Source: Oceanithermus desulfurans | Lineage (GTDB): Bacteria > Deinococcota > Deinococci > Deinococcales > Marinithermaceae | DNA: 64,000 bases | Assembly (NCBI RefSeq): GCF_014201675.1 | Contig: NZ_JACHEZ010000004.1 | Span: 186,001-250,000, forward strand | Direction of reading: 5' to 3' | Part shown: positions 1 through 9,852 of the stretch, piece by piece | Position numbering within the stretch: the first letter of the stretch is position 1 | How the letters are laid out: every line of letters begins with the position of its first letter | Program-made: the position numbers and the translations under genes | The notes under the pieces: generated by a model | Seen by the model: only the letters and a program-made list of their open reading frames with translations | The model's database searches: none | Told to the model about the DNA's origin: nothing

Positions 1-1
1 G

Positions 2-364
2 CTGGCGGCGGGCGGGGACCGGGACGCCGCCTTGGCGCGGCTGCGTGCGGCGGTGCCCTGGGTGGTGCTCACCCTGGGCGCCGGCGGTGCGGCGGGGTTT
101 TACGAAACCCACGAGGTGCACGTGCCGCCCCCGCGGGTGCGGGTGGTCGACACGGTCGGCGCCGGCGACGCCTTCACCGCGGGCCTCCTCGCCTGGGCGG
201 AGGCCGCCGGGGTCGTGGACGGTGCGGCGCCGGACCGGGAGGGGCTCGCCGCGGCGCTGGTCTTCGCCTGCCGGGTGGCGGGGCTGACGCTCGAGCGCCC
301 CGGGGCCGACCCGCCGACGCGGAGGGAGCTGGACGAAAGAGGGGGCGAGGTATGCGAAGCGTAA
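2..364 (+). CDS. PfkB-family sugar kinase, C-terminal part
   Basis: The gene enters from the left edge, so its start is outside the window. The visible 120 or so residues contain LTLGAGGAAGF followed by the PfkB signature DTVGAGDAFTAG, whose Asp is the catalytic base and whose glycines form the anion hole of ribokinase/fructokinase/2-keto-3-deoxygluconate kinases. The substrate cannot be told from this part. The stop codon overlaps the start of the GH31 glucosidase gene by 13 nt, which suggests one operon for uptake or breakdown of a sugar polymer and phosphorylation of its product. Confidence 0.85.
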   Translation: MAAGGDRDAALARLRAAVPWVVLTLGAGGAAGFYETHEVHVPPPRVRVVDTVGAGDAFTAGLLAWAEAAGVVDGAAPDREGLAAALVFACRVAGLTLERPGADPPTRRELDERGGEVCEA

Positions 365-2697
365 ACTTCGACGGCTACCGGTTGGAAGACGGCGTGCTCT
401 GGTTGCAGGGGGCTCAGTCGCAGGCGCGGCTCGAGGCCTACGCGGGGGGGTACTGGCGGATGCTGGTCTGGCACCGCGCGCGCGACGCGCAGAAGGGCAG
501 CTGGGTCGTCCGGCGGCCCGACGCCCTGCCCATCGAGGCCGAGCCCACACCCGCGGGTCTGAGGCTGCGCGCCGGCGACGCCGAGCTGCGGCTCACCCTC
601 GCCCCCTTCGCGCTGGTCTGGGCGGGGCTCGAGTTCGCGGACCTGCAGGTCGGCGAGCTGCCCACCTGGACCACCGACGCCGCCGCCGTGGCCGAGGCGG
701 TGGCGGGCGTGGGCGCGGTGCGCGAGGTCGAAGACGGCCACGCCCTGGGCGGGGGCTACGCGCTGCACCTGCACGAGCGCGAAGGACGGCGCTACTTCGG
801 CCTGGGCGAGCGTACCGGCTTCCTCGACAAGAAGGGGCGGCGCTGGCTCAACTGGACCGCCGACGCCTTCGAGCAGCAACCCAAGGACGACCCCCTCTAC
901 CAGGCCCACCCCTTCGTGATCGCCTTCGACGGCGGCCGCACCCGCGGGGTCTACCTCGACGAGAGCTGGAAGAGCCTCTTCGACCTGGCCGCGCGCGAGC
1001 CCGGCCGCAGCCGCATCGCCGTGGAGGGGCCCACCTTCGACCTCTGGCTGGTGCCGGGTCCCGAGCCGGCGGCGGTGCTCGAGCGCTTCACCGCGCTGGT
1101 GGGCCGGCCCTGGCTGCCGCCCCTGTGGGCGCTCGGCTACCACCAGTGCCGCTGGAGCTACCCCGACGAGGCCGCGGTGCGCGAGGTGCTGGCGGGTTTC
1201 CGCGAGCACGAGCTGCCGCTCAGCGCCCTCTGGCTCGACATCGACTACATGGACGGCTACAAGGTCTTCACCTTCTCGCCCCACCGCTTCCCCGATCCCC
1301 CGCGGCTGGTGCGCGAGCTGGCCGAGGCGGGCGTGCGGGTCGTGACCATCGTCGATCCGGGCGTCAAGAAGGAGGCGGGCTACCCCGTCTACGAAAGCGG
1401 GCGCAAGATCGACGCCTTCGTGAAGAACCGCCGCGAGGAGGAGCTGGTGGGCGAGGTCTGGCCCAAGCCGGCGGTCTGGCCCGACTTCTCCCGGCCCGAG
1501 GTGCGGCGCTGGTGGGGCGAGCAGCACCGGCCGCTCGTCGAGGCCGGCGTGGCCGGCATCTGGAACGACATGAACGAGCCGGCTGCCTTCGCGGTCGAGG
1601 GCGACGAGGTCTTCGGCATCGGCAAGACGCTGCCCTCCGACGCCCGCCACGGGGAGCGGCTGCACGCCGAGGTGCACAACCTCTACGGCCTGCTGATGAG
1701 CCGGGCCACCCACGAGGGGCTGGTCCACCTGCGCGAGGGGCGGCGCCCCTTCGTGCTCACCCGTTCGGGTTTCTCGGGCATCCAGCGCTACGCCTGGGTC
1801 TGGACCGGCGACAACGGCAGCTACTGGGAGCACATGGCCATGAGCGTGCCCATGCTGCTCAACCTGGGGCTTTCGGGCGTCGCCTTCTGCGGGGCCGACA
1901 TCGGCGGTTTCCGCTACGACGCCGACGGCGAGCTGCTGGCGCGCTGGACCTGGCTGGGGGCCTTCTACCCCTTCATGCGCAATCATTCGGCCAAGACGAG
2001 CCGCCGTCAGGAACCCTGGGCCTTCGGCGAGCCCTGGCTGGGCCACGTGCGCGCGGCCATCCGCTTCCGCTACCGGATCATGCCCTACCTCTACAGCCTG
2101 GCCGAGGAGGCCGCCCGCACGGGTCAGCCGTTGATGCGCCCGCTCTTCTACCACTTCCCGGGCGATTCCGAGGCCGCGGCCATCGACGACCAGTTCCTGC
2201 TGGGGCCCGACCTGCTGGCGGCGCCGGTGCTGCACCCCGGGGCGCGCCGCCGCCTCGTCTACCTTCCGGAGGGCGGCTGGCGCGACTTTTGGACCGGAGC
2301 CGAGCAGGCGGGGCCGGCGTGGGTGGTGGCCGAGGCGCCGCTGGACCGCATCCCCCTGTGGCAGCGGGTGGGCGGCGCGCTGCCGCTCACCGCCCCCGAG
2401 CCGGTCGCGCAGGCGCACTGGGATCCGCTGATCTGGCGGGTGGCGCCGGCGGCGCACGTGCTCGGCTCGGCGTACCTGGACGAGGGCGAGGGCGACGGCG
2501 CGGGGCTGCGGGTGCGCCTGACCGGACGCTACGACGGCTCGCGGCTGCTGGTGACCCAGGAGCCCGTTACCGACGGGCGCGCCTGGCTCGAGCTGGTGGG
2601 AGCGGACGAACCCCGGCGCGCCAGCGCCCCCTTCGAATACAAGGACGGCCGCTTCCGCATCGAGCTGGCTGCGGGGGAGGCCTGGGTGGAGTGGTAG
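352..2697 (+). CDS. GH31 family alpha-glucosidase
   Basis: A 781-residue glycoside hydrolase of family 31, hydrolysing alpha-linked glucosides (or related alpha-glycosides) from the non-reducing end. The nucleophile motif WNDMNEP lies at residues 404-410 with Asp406 as the expected nucleophile. WTGDN at 484-488 supplies the expected acid/base Asp487. The N-terminal beta-sandwich, the central barrel with ALWLDIDYMDGYK, and a C-terminal beta domain are all present, so the protein is full length. No signal peptide is visible, so it should be cytoplasmic and act on imported oligosaccharides. It overlaps the preceding kinase gene, consistent with coupled translation. Exact substrate (maltose, isomaltose, other) is not determinable here. 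Confidence 0.93.
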   Translation: MRSVNFDGYRLEDGVLWLQGAQSQARLEAYAGGYWRMLVWHRARDAQKGSWVVRRPDALPIEAEPTPAGLRLRAGDAELRLTLAPFALVWAGLEFADLQVGELPTWTTDAAAVAEAVAGVGAVREVEDGHALGGGYALHLHEREGRRYFGLGERTGFLDKKGRRWLNWTADAFEQQPKDDPLYQAHPFVIAFDGGRTRGVYLDESWKSLFDLAAREPGRSRIAVEGPTFDLWLVPGPEPAAVLERFTALVGRPWLPPLWALGYHQCRWSYPDEAAVREVLAGFREHELPLSALWLDIDYMDGYKVFTFSPHRFPDPPRLVRELAEAGVRVVTIVDPGVKKEAGYPVYESGRKIDAFVKNRREEELVGEVWPKPAVWPDFSRPEVRRWWGEQHRPLVEAGVAGIWNDMNEPAAFAVEGDEVFGIGKTLPSDARHGERLHAEVHNLYGLLMSRATHEGLVHLREGRRPFVLTRSGFSGIQRYAWVWTGDNGSYWEHMAMSVPMLLNLGLSGVAFCGADIGGFRYDADGELLARWTWLGAFYPFMRNHSAKTSRRQEPWAFGEPWLGHVRAAIRFRYRIMPYLYSLAEEAARTGQPLMRPLFYHFPGDSEAAAIDDQFLLGPDLLAAPVLHPGARRRLVYLPEGGWRDFWTGAEQAGPAWVVAEAPLDRIPLWQRVGGALPLTAPEPVAQAHWDPLIWRVAPAAHVLGSAYLDEGEGDGAGLRVRLTGRYDGSRLLVTQEPVTDGRAWLELVGADEPRRASAPFEYKDGRFRIELAAGEAWVEW

Positions 2698-2754
2698 CCC
2701 GCCCGCGTCGTAGTCTTTAAGTACGGGCCGAGCCCGCACGAAGGCGAGGGCGAG

Positions 2755-3534
2755 ATGCTGCTGGTGTTTGGTGAACTCTACGCTGAGCTGACGAACTCCG
2801 GAGAGGCCTGCCTGGAGGTGGCGCTGGGCGGGCCGCTGCTGCGCCAGGCCCTGGCCGCGCGCGCCGCCGGCGCGCGTACGCGTTTCTTGGGGCGCGTAGG
2901 GCGGGACGGGTACGGACGCAGCATCCGACGCATCGGACAGCACCACGAACTGGAGTGGGCGCTGCAGGAAGACGGCGAGCGTCCCACCAGCCTCTGGCTC
3001 GGCGGCGATCCGCCCGTGGCCTACCGGGCCGCGGACGCCCACCTGGAGCCGCCCGCCGAGAGTTTCTTCGAGGGCGGCCGGGTGCTCCACGCCGGCGCCT
3101 GGGCCTTTGGCATGGACCCGGCGCGCACCACCGCCGCCGAGGTTTTTCGCGAGGGGCTGCACCAGGGGCTGGCCCTCAGCCTCGACCTGCGCAGCGCCCG
3201 CTGGGCCCTGCGCGCCGACCTCGAGGAGGTGCTGCGCCCCTTCCTGCCGCTGGCGTACATGAAGGCCGACGCCGAGGCCCTGGAGGCTTTGGAGCTGCGC
3301 CCGGGCGAGCTCTTCCAGTGGGCGAACACCGTGCTGCTCTTCGCGCCCGGTAAGGTGCGGCGGATGACCCTCTTCGAGGAGGAAGACCTGGCGCTGCCTG
3401 CCGGGCTCCATCCGGACGAGGCCTACGGCCGCTTCCTCGCCGGCGCAAGCCGCGGGCGGGAGCCGGAGGCGGCCCTCGCGGCGGCCCTCGAAGGCGGCGA
3501 CGGGACCCTCCGGCCCAAAGAAAAGGACGCGTGA
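2755..3534 (+). CDS. PfkB-like protein with degenerate catalytic motif
   Basis: 259 residues with the fold signals of a PfkB carbohydrate kinase: N-terminal [10 protein letters not shown], glycine motif [17 protein letters not shown], and [11 protein letters not shown]. The C-terminal signature DTxGAGDAF is missing. The equivalent segment reads [13 protein letters not shown], so the glycines of the anion hole are gone and the catalytic Asp is not clearly conserved. It is also shorter than normal (about 300-330). It may be a non-catalytic or regulatory relative, or an enzyme with an altered site. The start ATG is preceded by GAGGGCGAG, a weak ribosome site; the 57-nt gap upstream holds no clear terminator. 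It sits between the glucosidase and the M32 peptidase. Confidence 0.7.
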   Translation: MLLVFGELYAELTNSGEACLEVALGGPLLRQALAARAAGARTRFLGRVGRDGYGRSIRRIGQHHELEWALQEDGERPTSLWLGGDPPVAYRAADAHLEPPAESFFEGGRVLHAGAWAFGMDPARTTAAEVFREGLHQGLALSLDLRSARWALRADLEEVLRPFLPLAYMKADAEALEALELRPGELFQWANTVLLFAPGKVRRMTLFEEEDLALPAGLHPDEAYGRFLAGASRGREPEAALAAALEGGDGTLRPKEKDA

Positions 3535-3538
3535 TACC

Positions 3539-5047
3539 GTGAAACCCGAACAAGCCTACGAAGCCCTGCGAGCCTTCCAGATCGACACCGCCTACTACCA
3601 GAGCCTGGGGGCGCTGGCCGGTTGGGACCAGCGCACCTACATCCCCCGCAAGGGGCACGCTCACCGCGCCCGCCAGTTCGCGGCGCTGGCGCGCCTGCTG
3701 CACGCGCGAAGAACCGATCCCCGCATCGCCGAGTGGCTGGAGGCGGTCGAGGGCAGCGACCTGGTGGCCGACCCCGAGAGTCCCGAGGCCGCGAACGTGC
3801 GCGAATGGCGCCGTGACCACGAACGCGCCGTGCGCGTGCCCGACGACCTGGCCGTCGCCCTGGCCCAGGCCCAGAGCGAGGGCGAGAGCGCCTGGGAGTC
3901 GCTGCGCGAGGCCGACGACTGGGCCGGGTTCCAGCCCTACCTGAAGCGGGTGCTCCAACTCACCCGCGAATACGCCGAGGCCGTAGGCTACGAGACCGAG
4001 CCCTACGACGCGCTGCTCGAGGACTACGAACCGGGCGAGCGCGCGGCGCGGCTGCAGGCCATGTTCGCGGAGCTGGGGCGGGCGACGCGCGATCTGCTCG
4101 AGCGCATCCGCGCGTCGGCGGTCCGGCCCCCGGTCGAGGTGCTCCACCGCAACTATCCGGTGGAGGTGCAGCGGGCGGTCGCCTACGAGGTCACGGGCCT
4201 TCTGGGCTACGACCTGGAAGGGGGCCGCATCGACCCCACGGCCCACCCCTTCGAACTCTCCGTGGGCCCCGGCGACGTGCGCATCACCACCCGTTACTAC
4301 CCCGATTATTTAAGCGCCGCGTTCTTCGGCAGCGTGCACGAGGCGGGGCACGCCATGTACGAGCAGGGGCTGCCCGCGGAGCACTGGGGCACCCCCATGG
4401 GCCAGGCCGTCAGCATGGGGGTGCACGAGTCGCAGTCGCGGATGTGGGAGAACCTGGTGGGGCGCAGCCTGGGCTTCTGGCGCTTCTACTACCCGAAGCT
4501 GCAACCCCGCTTTGCGGCGCTTGCGGACGTGTGCCTCGAAGACTTCCACCGCGCGGTCAACGCCGTAAAACCCAGCCTGATCCGGGTCGAGGCCGACGAG
4601 GTGACCTACAACCTGCACATCCTGATCCGCTTCGAGCTCGAGCTGGCGCTCTTCCGGGGCGAGCTCGAGGTGGACGACCTGCCGGAGGCCTGGAACGCCA
4701 AGTACCGCGACTACCTCGGCGTCGTCCCGCCCAACTTCAAGGACGGGGTGATGCAGGACGTGCACTGGTCGGGCGGCATGTTCGGCTACTTCCCCAGCTA
4801 CACCCTGGGCAACGTCTACGCCGCCCAGCTCTTCGAGGCGGCGCGGCGCGACCTGGGCGAGCTGGAGGAGGCCTTCGCCCGGGGGGAGTTCGCCCCGCTG
4901 CTCGCGTGGCTGCGGGACCGCGTCCACCGGCACGGCCGGCGCTTCCCGCCCCGGCAGCTGGTGGAACGGGCGACGGGCACCCCGCCGGGCACCGACGCGC
5001 TGGTTCGCTACCTGAACGATCGTTTCGGCGCGCTCTACGAGCTCTAG
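3539..5047 (+). CDS. M32 metallocarboxypeptidase (Taq type)
   Basis: A 502-residue cytoplasmic zinc carboxypeptidase, normal length for family M32. The metal-binding HEAGH is at residues 267-271, and the family-specific HESQSR follows at 296-301, supplying the third ligand Glu. These enzymes remove C-terminal residues from peptides one at a time. Translation starts at GTG 3539, four bases after the preceding stop. The gene stands just ahead of an oligopeptide ABC transporter and an M20 peptidase, so it probably trims imported peptides. Known relatives are the heat-stable Thermus aquaticus and Pyrococcus enzymes. Confidence 0.95.
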   Translation: MKPEQAYEALRAFQIDTAYYQSLGALAGWDQRTYIPRKGHAHRARQFAALARLLHARRTDPRIAEWLEAVEGSDLVADPESPEAANVREWRRDHERAVRVPDDLAVALAQAQSEGESAWESLREADDWAGFQPYLKRVLQLTREYAEAVGYETEPYDALLEDYEPGERAARLQAMFAELGRATRDLLERIRASAVRPPVEVLHRNYPVEVQRAVAYEVTGLLGYDLEGGRIDPTAHPFELSVGPGDVRITTRYYPDYLSAAFFGSVHEAGHAMYEQGLPAEHWGTPMGQAVSMGVHESQSRMWENLVGRSLGFWRFYYPKLQPRFAALADVCLEDFHRAVNAVKPSLIRVEADEVTYNLHILIRFELELALFRGELEVDDLPEAWNAKYRDYLGVVPPNFKDGVMQDVHWSGGMFGYFPSYTLGNVYAAQLFEAARRDLGELEEAFARGEFAPLLAWLRDRVHRHGRRFPPRQLVERATGTPPGTDALVRYLNDRFGALYEL

Positions 5048-5163
5048 GAAGCCCGCCAGCTCGAAACGAGTCCACCCGGCCGCGCCGGCGGTGCGCTAAG
5101 CTGTAAGGCGAAGCCCTAACCACGCCGCCGAAAGCGGCGGAAACGAGAACGGGAGGTCGGTGT

Positions 5164-6744
5164 ATGAAACGTATTGGGATTCTGCTAGCGTTCGTGTCCG
5201 CGCTCGCTTTTGCGGGCGGAGACCAGCTCGTGGTGGCCTACCAGGGCGGGGCCGTGACCCTCGACCCGCACCTGCGCAACGAGACCACCACCCTGTCCTG
5301 GCAGCACCACATCTTCGAAACCCCCTTCTTCTACGACCGCGAGGGCAAGGTGGTGCCGGTGCTGGCCACCTCGATCGAGAACACGGACCCCAACACCTGG
5401 ATCCTCAAGGTGCGCCGCGGCGTCAAGTTCCACGACGGCACCCCGATGACCGCCGAGGACGTGGCCTACTCGATCCTGCGCGCGGCCACCCACCCCAAGT
5501 CGCAGATGAAGGCCTACGTGGGCAAGGTCGTCTCGGCCCGGGCGCTGGACGAGGTCACCGTCGAGATCAAGACCAAGGTGCCCGATCCGCTGCTGCCGGC
5601 GCACCTGGACCACGCCGCGGTCATCCCCAAGGCCTACATGGAGAAGGTCGGGGAGGAGGGCTTTCAGAAGCACCCCATCGGCACCGGCCCCTACAAGTTC
5701 GTGGACTGGCTCAACGCCGACCACCTGACCCTCGAGCGCTTCGAGGACTACTGGGGCCCCAAGCCCGACTTCGCCAAGGTGGTGCTGAAGAACATCCCCC
5801 AGGGGGCGACCCGCGTGGCCGGCCTGCTCTCGGGTGAGATCGACATCGCCGAGAAGGTGCTGCCGCAGGACTTCGCCCGCGTGGAGCGGTCGGGCCGCGC
5901 CACGGTCAAGCAGACCCCGGGCGTGCGCATCATCTACGTGGCCATGGACTACTGGCGCGAGTACGGCTCCGAGGGGCTGCCCGAAGGCGCCAAGAACCCC
6001 TTCCTCGACCCCGCCGCGCGCAAGGCCGTCTACATGGCGATCGACGAGGAGGCCATCGTCAAGAAGATCATGGGCGGGGCGGCGACCGTGGCCCAGCAGT
6101 TCCTGGCGCCGGTGCACGAGGGCTACTCGTCCAAGATCAAGCGCTTCCCCTACGACCCCGAGGGTGCGCGCAAGATCCTCGAGGATCTGGGTTACGGCGA
6201 TAAGGACGGCGACGGCTGGCTCGAGCTGCCCACCAAGGACGGCAAGCGCGTTCCCTTCGAGCTGCGCATCGACGCCCCCAACGACCGCTACCTCAACGAC
6301 GCCCAGATCGCCCAGGCCATGGCCAGCATGCTGCGCAAGATCGGCATCAAGGCCGAGGTGAACGCGGTGCCCAAGAAGGTCTTCTTCCCCAACATGACCA
6401 AGGGGCACTTCACCCTCTACATCGCCGGCTGGGGCTCGATGGACTCGATCAACACCATGCTCTCGATGTTCCACTCCAAGGACCCCGAAGGGCTCTACGG
6501 CCGCTTCAACCGTCAGCGCTACCACAACCCCGAGGTCGACGCGCTGATCGAGAAGGCGGCCAGCACCTTCGACCCCACCGAGCGCGACGCCCTCCTGCAG
6601 CAGGCCATGGAGATCGCCATGGTGCAGGACGTGGCCTACATTCCGCTGCACTACGAAAACGTGATCGCCGGCGTGGCGAAGGGCATCGACTTCTCGCCGC
6701 GGCCCGACGAGTACCTGCACGCTTTCGAGGCCAAGAAGCAGTAG
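5164..6744 (+). CDS. Peptide ABC transporter substrate-binding protein (SBP family 5)
   Basis: 526 residues, exported by a short signal peptide of about 18 residues ending in ALAFAGG, without a lipobox Cys. The mature part has the DppA/OppA-type pattern: LDPHLRNETTT near the start, WILKVRRGVKFHDGTPMTAED (split over residues about 78-98), and PIGTGPYKF near 180. It should bind peptides outside the membrane and hand them to the two permeases downstream. The ribosome site GGGAGG (5151-5156) is clear. The 5' leader carries a 6-bp CCGCCG/CGGCGG hairpin with an AAAG loop at 5125-5140. A strong hairpin after the stop separates it from the permeases. No ATPase subunit genes lie in the window. Confidence 0.93.
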   Translation: MKRIGILLAFVSALAFAGGDQLVVAYQGGAVTLDPHLRNETTTLSWQHHIFETPFFYDREGKVVPVLATSIENTDPNTWILKVRRGVKFHDGTPMTAEDVAYSILRAATHPKSQMKAYVGKVVSARALDEVTVEIKTKVPDPLLPAHLDHAAVIPKAYMEKVGEEGFQKHPIGTGPYKFVDWLNADHLTLERFEDYWGPKPDFAKVVLKNIPQGATRVAGLLSGEIDIAEKVLPQDFARVERSGRATVKQTPGVRIIYVAMDYWREYGSEGLPEGAKNPFLDPAARKAVYMAIDEEAIVKKIMGGAATVAQQFLAPVHEGYSSKIKRFPYDPEGARKILEDLGYGDKDGDGWLELPTKDGKRVPFELRIDAPNDRYLNDAQIAQAMASMLRKIGIKAEVNAVPKKVFFPNMTKGHFTLYIAGWGSMDSINTMLSMFHSKDPEGLYGRFNRQRYHNPEVDALIEKAASTFDPTERDALLQQAMEIAMVQDVAYIPLHYENVIAGVAKGIDFSPRPDEYLHAFEAKKQ

Positions 6745-6751
6745 CCCCCTC

Positions 6752-6780
6752 CCGGCCGGACCCCGTCGGGGTCCGGCCGG
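6752..6780 (+). terminator. Strong intercistronic hairpin between binding protein and permeases
   Basis: A perfect 13-bp stem (left arm CCGGCCGGACCCC) closes on a GTC loop. It is not followed by a T run. Such hairpins after a binding-protein gene usually protect its 3' end or allow partial read-through, giving more binding protein than permease. Confidence 0.6.
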
Positions 6781-6804
6781 CGGGTTCGCCAACGGCGTCC
6801 TTCC

Positions 6805-7722
6805 ATGCTGCGTTATCTGCTCGTTCGCACCGCACAAACCGTCTTCGCCGTCTTCGTCGTCGCCACCCTCATCTTCCTCGGGTTGCAACTCACCGGCGAC
6901 CCGATGGAGAACCTCGCGCCCCCGGACATGAGCGCGGCCCAGGTCGAGGAGCTGCGCAAGGCTTACGGTCTGGACCGGCCCGTCTACGTCCAGTACCTGC
7001 GCTTCATGGGGCACCTGGCCCAGGGGGACCTGGGCATCTCCTTCCTCTCGGGCGAGCCGGCGCTGCGGCTCATCCTGCAGCGCTTCCCCACCACGCTCAA
7101 GCTGGTCCTCGCCGCGCTCTTCATCGCGGTCCTCCTCGGCCTGCCCATGGGGGTGGGCGCGGCCGTCCGCGCCGACACCCTTACCGACCGCACGCTGCGC
7201 TTCCTCTCGGTGCTGGGCATCTCGGCGCCCACCTTCTGGATCGGCATCATGCTGATCCTCATCTTCTCGGTCAACCTCGGCTGGCTGCCCTCCTCGGGGC
7301 TTTCCAGCTGGAAGCACTACCTGATGCCCGCGTTCACGCTCTCGCTCTACCGCATCGCCCTCTTCCTGCGCATGGTGCGTTCGACGATGCTCGACGTGCT
7401 GAACCAGGACTTCATCCGCACCGCCCGGGCCAAGGGGCTGGCCGAGCGGGTGGTGGTCTACAAGCACGCGCTGCGCAACGCCCTGATCCCCTTCATTACC
7501 GTCGCCGGGCTGCAGTTCGGCCACCTGATGGCGGGCGCGGTCGTCACCGAGAAGATCTTCGCCATTCCCGGCATGAACCGGCTGGCGCTCGACGCCCTCT
7601 ACGCCGACGACCGGCCGGTGATCATCGCCTTCATCATCGTCGTCGCGGTGCTCTTCGCGGTCGTCAACCTGGTCGTCGACCTCTTCTACGCGATCATCGA
7701 TCCGAGGGTCCGCTATGCTTAA
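6805..7722 (+). CDS. Peptide ABC transporter permease, DppB type
   Basis: 305 residues with six expected membrane segments, beginning MLRYLLVRTAQTVFAVFVVA. It shows the DppB hallmark start, GDPMENLAPPDMSAAQVEEL after the first helix, and the coupling-helix EAA-type loop FIRTARAKGLAERVVVYKHA (residues about 201-220) that contacts the ATPase. It forms the membrane channel with the next gene, whose start overlaps its stop by 8 nt. Confidence 0.95.
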   Translation: MLRYLLVRTAQTVFAVFVVATLIFLGLQLTGDPMENLAPPDMSAAQVEELRKAYGLDRPVYVQYLRFMGHLAQGDLGISFLSGEPALRLILQRFPTTLKLVLAALFIAVLLGLPMGVGAAVRADTLTDRTLRFLSVLGISAPTFWIGIMLILIFSVNLGWLPSSGLSSWKHYLMPAFTLSLYRIALFLRMVRSTMLDVLNQDFIRTARAKGLAERVVVYKHALRNALIPFITVAGLQFGHLMAGAVVTEKIFAIPGMNRLALDALYADDRPVIIAFIIVVAVLFAVVNLVVDLFYAIIDPRVRYA

Positions 7723-8548
7723 GAAGCTGCCCTGGTTTCCCATCCTCCTGCTGCTGGCTTTCGTGCTGGCCGCGGTCTTCGCGCCCTACCTGGCTCCCCA
7801 CGACCCCATGCAGGGCGACCTGATGATCTCGCAGATGCCCCCGGCCTGGGTGCCGGGCGGCGAGCCCGCCTATCCGCTGGGCACCGACGAGCAGGGGCGC
7901 GACGTGCTCTCGATCCTGCTCTTCGGGCTGCGGGTGAGCCTGGCCGTGGGGTTCGCGGCGGTGCTCCTCAGCGTGGCCATCGGCACCCCGCTGGGGCTGC
8001 TCGCCGGCTACGCCGGCGGCCGCCTGGGCGAGCTGATCATGCGGCTGGCCGACATTCAGCTGGCCGTCCCCACCTTTTTGGTGGCCCTGGTGGTGCTGGC
8101 GCTCACGGGCGGCGGCAGCGTGCTCAAGCTGATCCTCGTCATCGGGGTGGTGGGCTGGGCCAACTACGCCCGCCTGGTGCGGGGGGCGGTGCTCAGCGAG
8201 AAGGAGCGCGAGTACGTGCTCGCGGCCGAGGCGCTGGGGATGAGCCGCGGCCGCATCATGTTCCGCCACATCCTGCCCAACGTGCTCTCCGTCATCCTGG
8301 TTCAGATGTCCGTGGACGTGCCGCGGGTGATCCTGCTTGAGGCCACGCTTTCGTTCCTGGGAGTGGGCGTTTCCATCGAGACCCCGGCCATCGGGCTGAT
8401 GATCCAGCGCGGCCTCGACTACATCTACTCGGGGGTCTGGTGGACGACGGTGCTCCCGGGGCTGGTGCTGGCCACGCTGGTGCTGGCCACCAACCTGATC
8501 GGCGACTGGATGCGCGACGCCTTCGACCCGCGCAGAAGGGCGACCTGA
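7715..8548 (+). CDS. Peptide ABC transporter permease, DppC type
   Basis: 277 residues, second membrane subunit. It has YPLGTDEQGRDVLS near residue 50, the classic DppC/OppC entry motif, and the EAA loop EYVLAAEALGMSRGRIMFRH at about 168-187. Five to six membrane segments are predicted. Overlap with the upstream permease and a one-base gap to the M20 gene indicate one operon. Confidence 0.95.
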   Translation: MLKKLPWFPILLLLAFVLAAVFAPYLAPHDPMQGDLMISQMPPAWVPGGEPAYPLGTDEQGRDVLSILLFGLRVSLAVGFAAVLLSVAIGTPLGLLAGYAGGRLGELIMRLADIQLAVPTFLVALVVLALTGGGSVLKLILVIGVVGWANYARLVRGAVLSEKEREYVLAAEALGMSRGRIMFRHILPNVLSVILVQMSVDVPRVILLEATLSFLGVGVSIETPAIGLMIQRGLDYIYSGVWWTTVLPGLVLATLVLATNLIGDWMRDAFDPRRRAT

Positions 8549-8549
8549 C

Positions 8550-9677
8550 GTGGACCGGGCGGTGGTCGACTTCACCCGCAGGCTGGTGCAGACGCCCAGC
8601 CCCTCGAAGCGCGAGGGTGAGCTGGCTGCGCTCGTCGTGGCCGAGATGAAGCGCCTGGGCTACGACGAGGCCTACGTCGACGCCGCCGGCAACGCCGTCG
8701 GCCGCATCCGGGGCCGGGAGGAAGGGCCCGGCTGGCTGCTGCTCACCCACCTCGACCACGTGGACGTGGGCGACGAGGCCAACTGGCCCTACCCGCCTTT
8801 TTCGGGGCATGTCGACGAAGCGGGGCGGCTCTGGGGCCGCGGCGCGGTGGACATCAAGGGCCCGCTCGCGGCCACCGTTTACGGCACGGCGGCCGCGTGC
8901 GCGGAAGGTCCGCCGCCGCGCGACGTCTGGGTGGCCAGCGTGGTGCAGGAAGAACTGGGCGGGGCCGGCGCGGCGCGGCTGGTGCCCGAGCTTAAGAACC
9001 GGGTGGCCGCGGCGGTGATCGCCGAGCCCTCGAACCTGCAGGTCATCTACGGCCACCGGGGGGTGGCCCGGGTGCGCTTGGTCTTCGAAGGCTCCCCTCA
9101 CCACGCGGCGCTTTCGCGCAGCGCCGACAACCCCAACTTTGCCCTCGCCCGCTTCCTCCAGCGGCTGGCCGTGGCCCGCCGTCACCGCGACCCGGTGCTG
9201 GGCGCGTCGTCGATCACCCCCACGACCCTGCACGCCGACACCGCCAGCGCCAACCGCACCCCCGGCCGGGTGACGCTGATCCTCGACTGGCGCACCACCG
9301 GCGAGACGCCCGCGGAGATGGAGGCCTTTCTGGCCGAGCTGGGCCGCGGCCTTGCGGTGCGCTTCGAGGTGCCGCCGCTTTGGGAACACGGCGAGCTCGA
9401 GAACACCCCCGGGGTGCGCACCGACCCCGACCATCCCCTCGTGCGACAACTGGAGCGGGTCCGCCGCGAGGTGCTGGGCCCCGGCCCCCGTCCTGGCCTC
9501 TGGGCCTTCGCCACCGACGGCCGCTACACCCACGCCTCCGGTATCCCCACCGCCGGTTTCGGCCCCGGCGACCCCACCCTGGCCCACACCGAGCACGAGT
9601 TCATCGAGGTCGAGCAGCTATTAGCCGGAACGCGTTACTACGCGGCGCTGGTAAAGGAAGAGCCGCAGCATTATTAA
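8550..9677 (+). CDS. M20 family metallopeptidase/deacylase
   Basis: 375 residues with the M20 (ArgE/DapE/YgeY-like) metal site: LLTHLDHVDVGD with His67 and Asp69, GRGAVDIKG near 103 with the bridging Asp, QEELGG near 134 with the general-base Glu and a metal Glu, AEPS near 159, and a C-terminal TEHEFIEV with the last His. A two-zinc dipeptidase or amidohydrolase is expected. Starts at GTG one base after the permease stop, so it probably finishes peptides brought in by this transporter. The final 160 bp (GRYTHASG to the stop) occur twice more, in diverged form, in the downstream island at 11.9 and 13.4 kb. Confidence 0.93.
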   Translation: MDRAVVDFTRRLVQTPSPSKREGELAALVVAEMKRLGYDEAYVDAAGNAVGRIRGREEGPGWLLLTHLDHVDVGDEANWPYPPFSGHVDEAGRLWGRGAVDIKGPLAATVYGTAAACAEGPPPRDVWVASVVQEELGGAGAARLVPELKNRVAAAVIAEPSNLQVIYGHRGVARVRLVFEGSPHHAALSRSADNPNFALARFLQRLAVARRHRDPVLGASSITPTTLHADTASANRTPGRVTLILDWRTTGETPAEMEAFLAELGRGLAVRFEVPPLWEHGELENTPGVRTDPDHPLVRQLERVRREVLGPGPRPGLWAFATDGRYTHASGIPTAGFGPGDPTLAHTEHEFIEVEQLLAGTRYYAALVKEEPQHY

Positions 9678-9714
9678 CGATGCCTGGTTGCTTAAACGAA
9701 GATCGTGAGCCTAA

Positions 9715-9852
9715 TATCTGAACGAGGTACAAAAAACTACGCCAAGGGCGAAGCTCAGCATCTTGGCGCATTTTCAAAGAAGACGCTTCCGCTTGAAGAT
9801 ATACGATGTAGATTGTACAAACAAGGAAGTATATAGGTAACTGTAATCCTCC
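9715..9852 (+). repeat. Island leader, copy A (upstream half)
   Basis: The gap between the M20 stop and the lipoprotein start is collinear with the gap at 12061-12310. Shared blocks at equal spacing are TATCTGAACG (9715 and 12097), AGATATACGATGTA (9797 and 12179), GTACAAACAAG, and AAGTATAT just before TTGACA. The two leaders are 251 and 250 bp long and are evidently homologous regulatory regions. No gene is visible here. Confidence 0.75.

Noticed and set aside
100-3411. Very long open frame on the minus strand opposite the glucosidase and PfkB-like genes
   Set aside because: High third-position GC opens antisense frames throughout this window. The translation is low-complexity with no motifs, while the plus strand encodes recognisable families.
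5101-5163. Riboswitch before the peptide-binding protein gene
   Set aside because: Only a single 6-bp hairpin is present; no aptamer-like conserved structure is recognisable.
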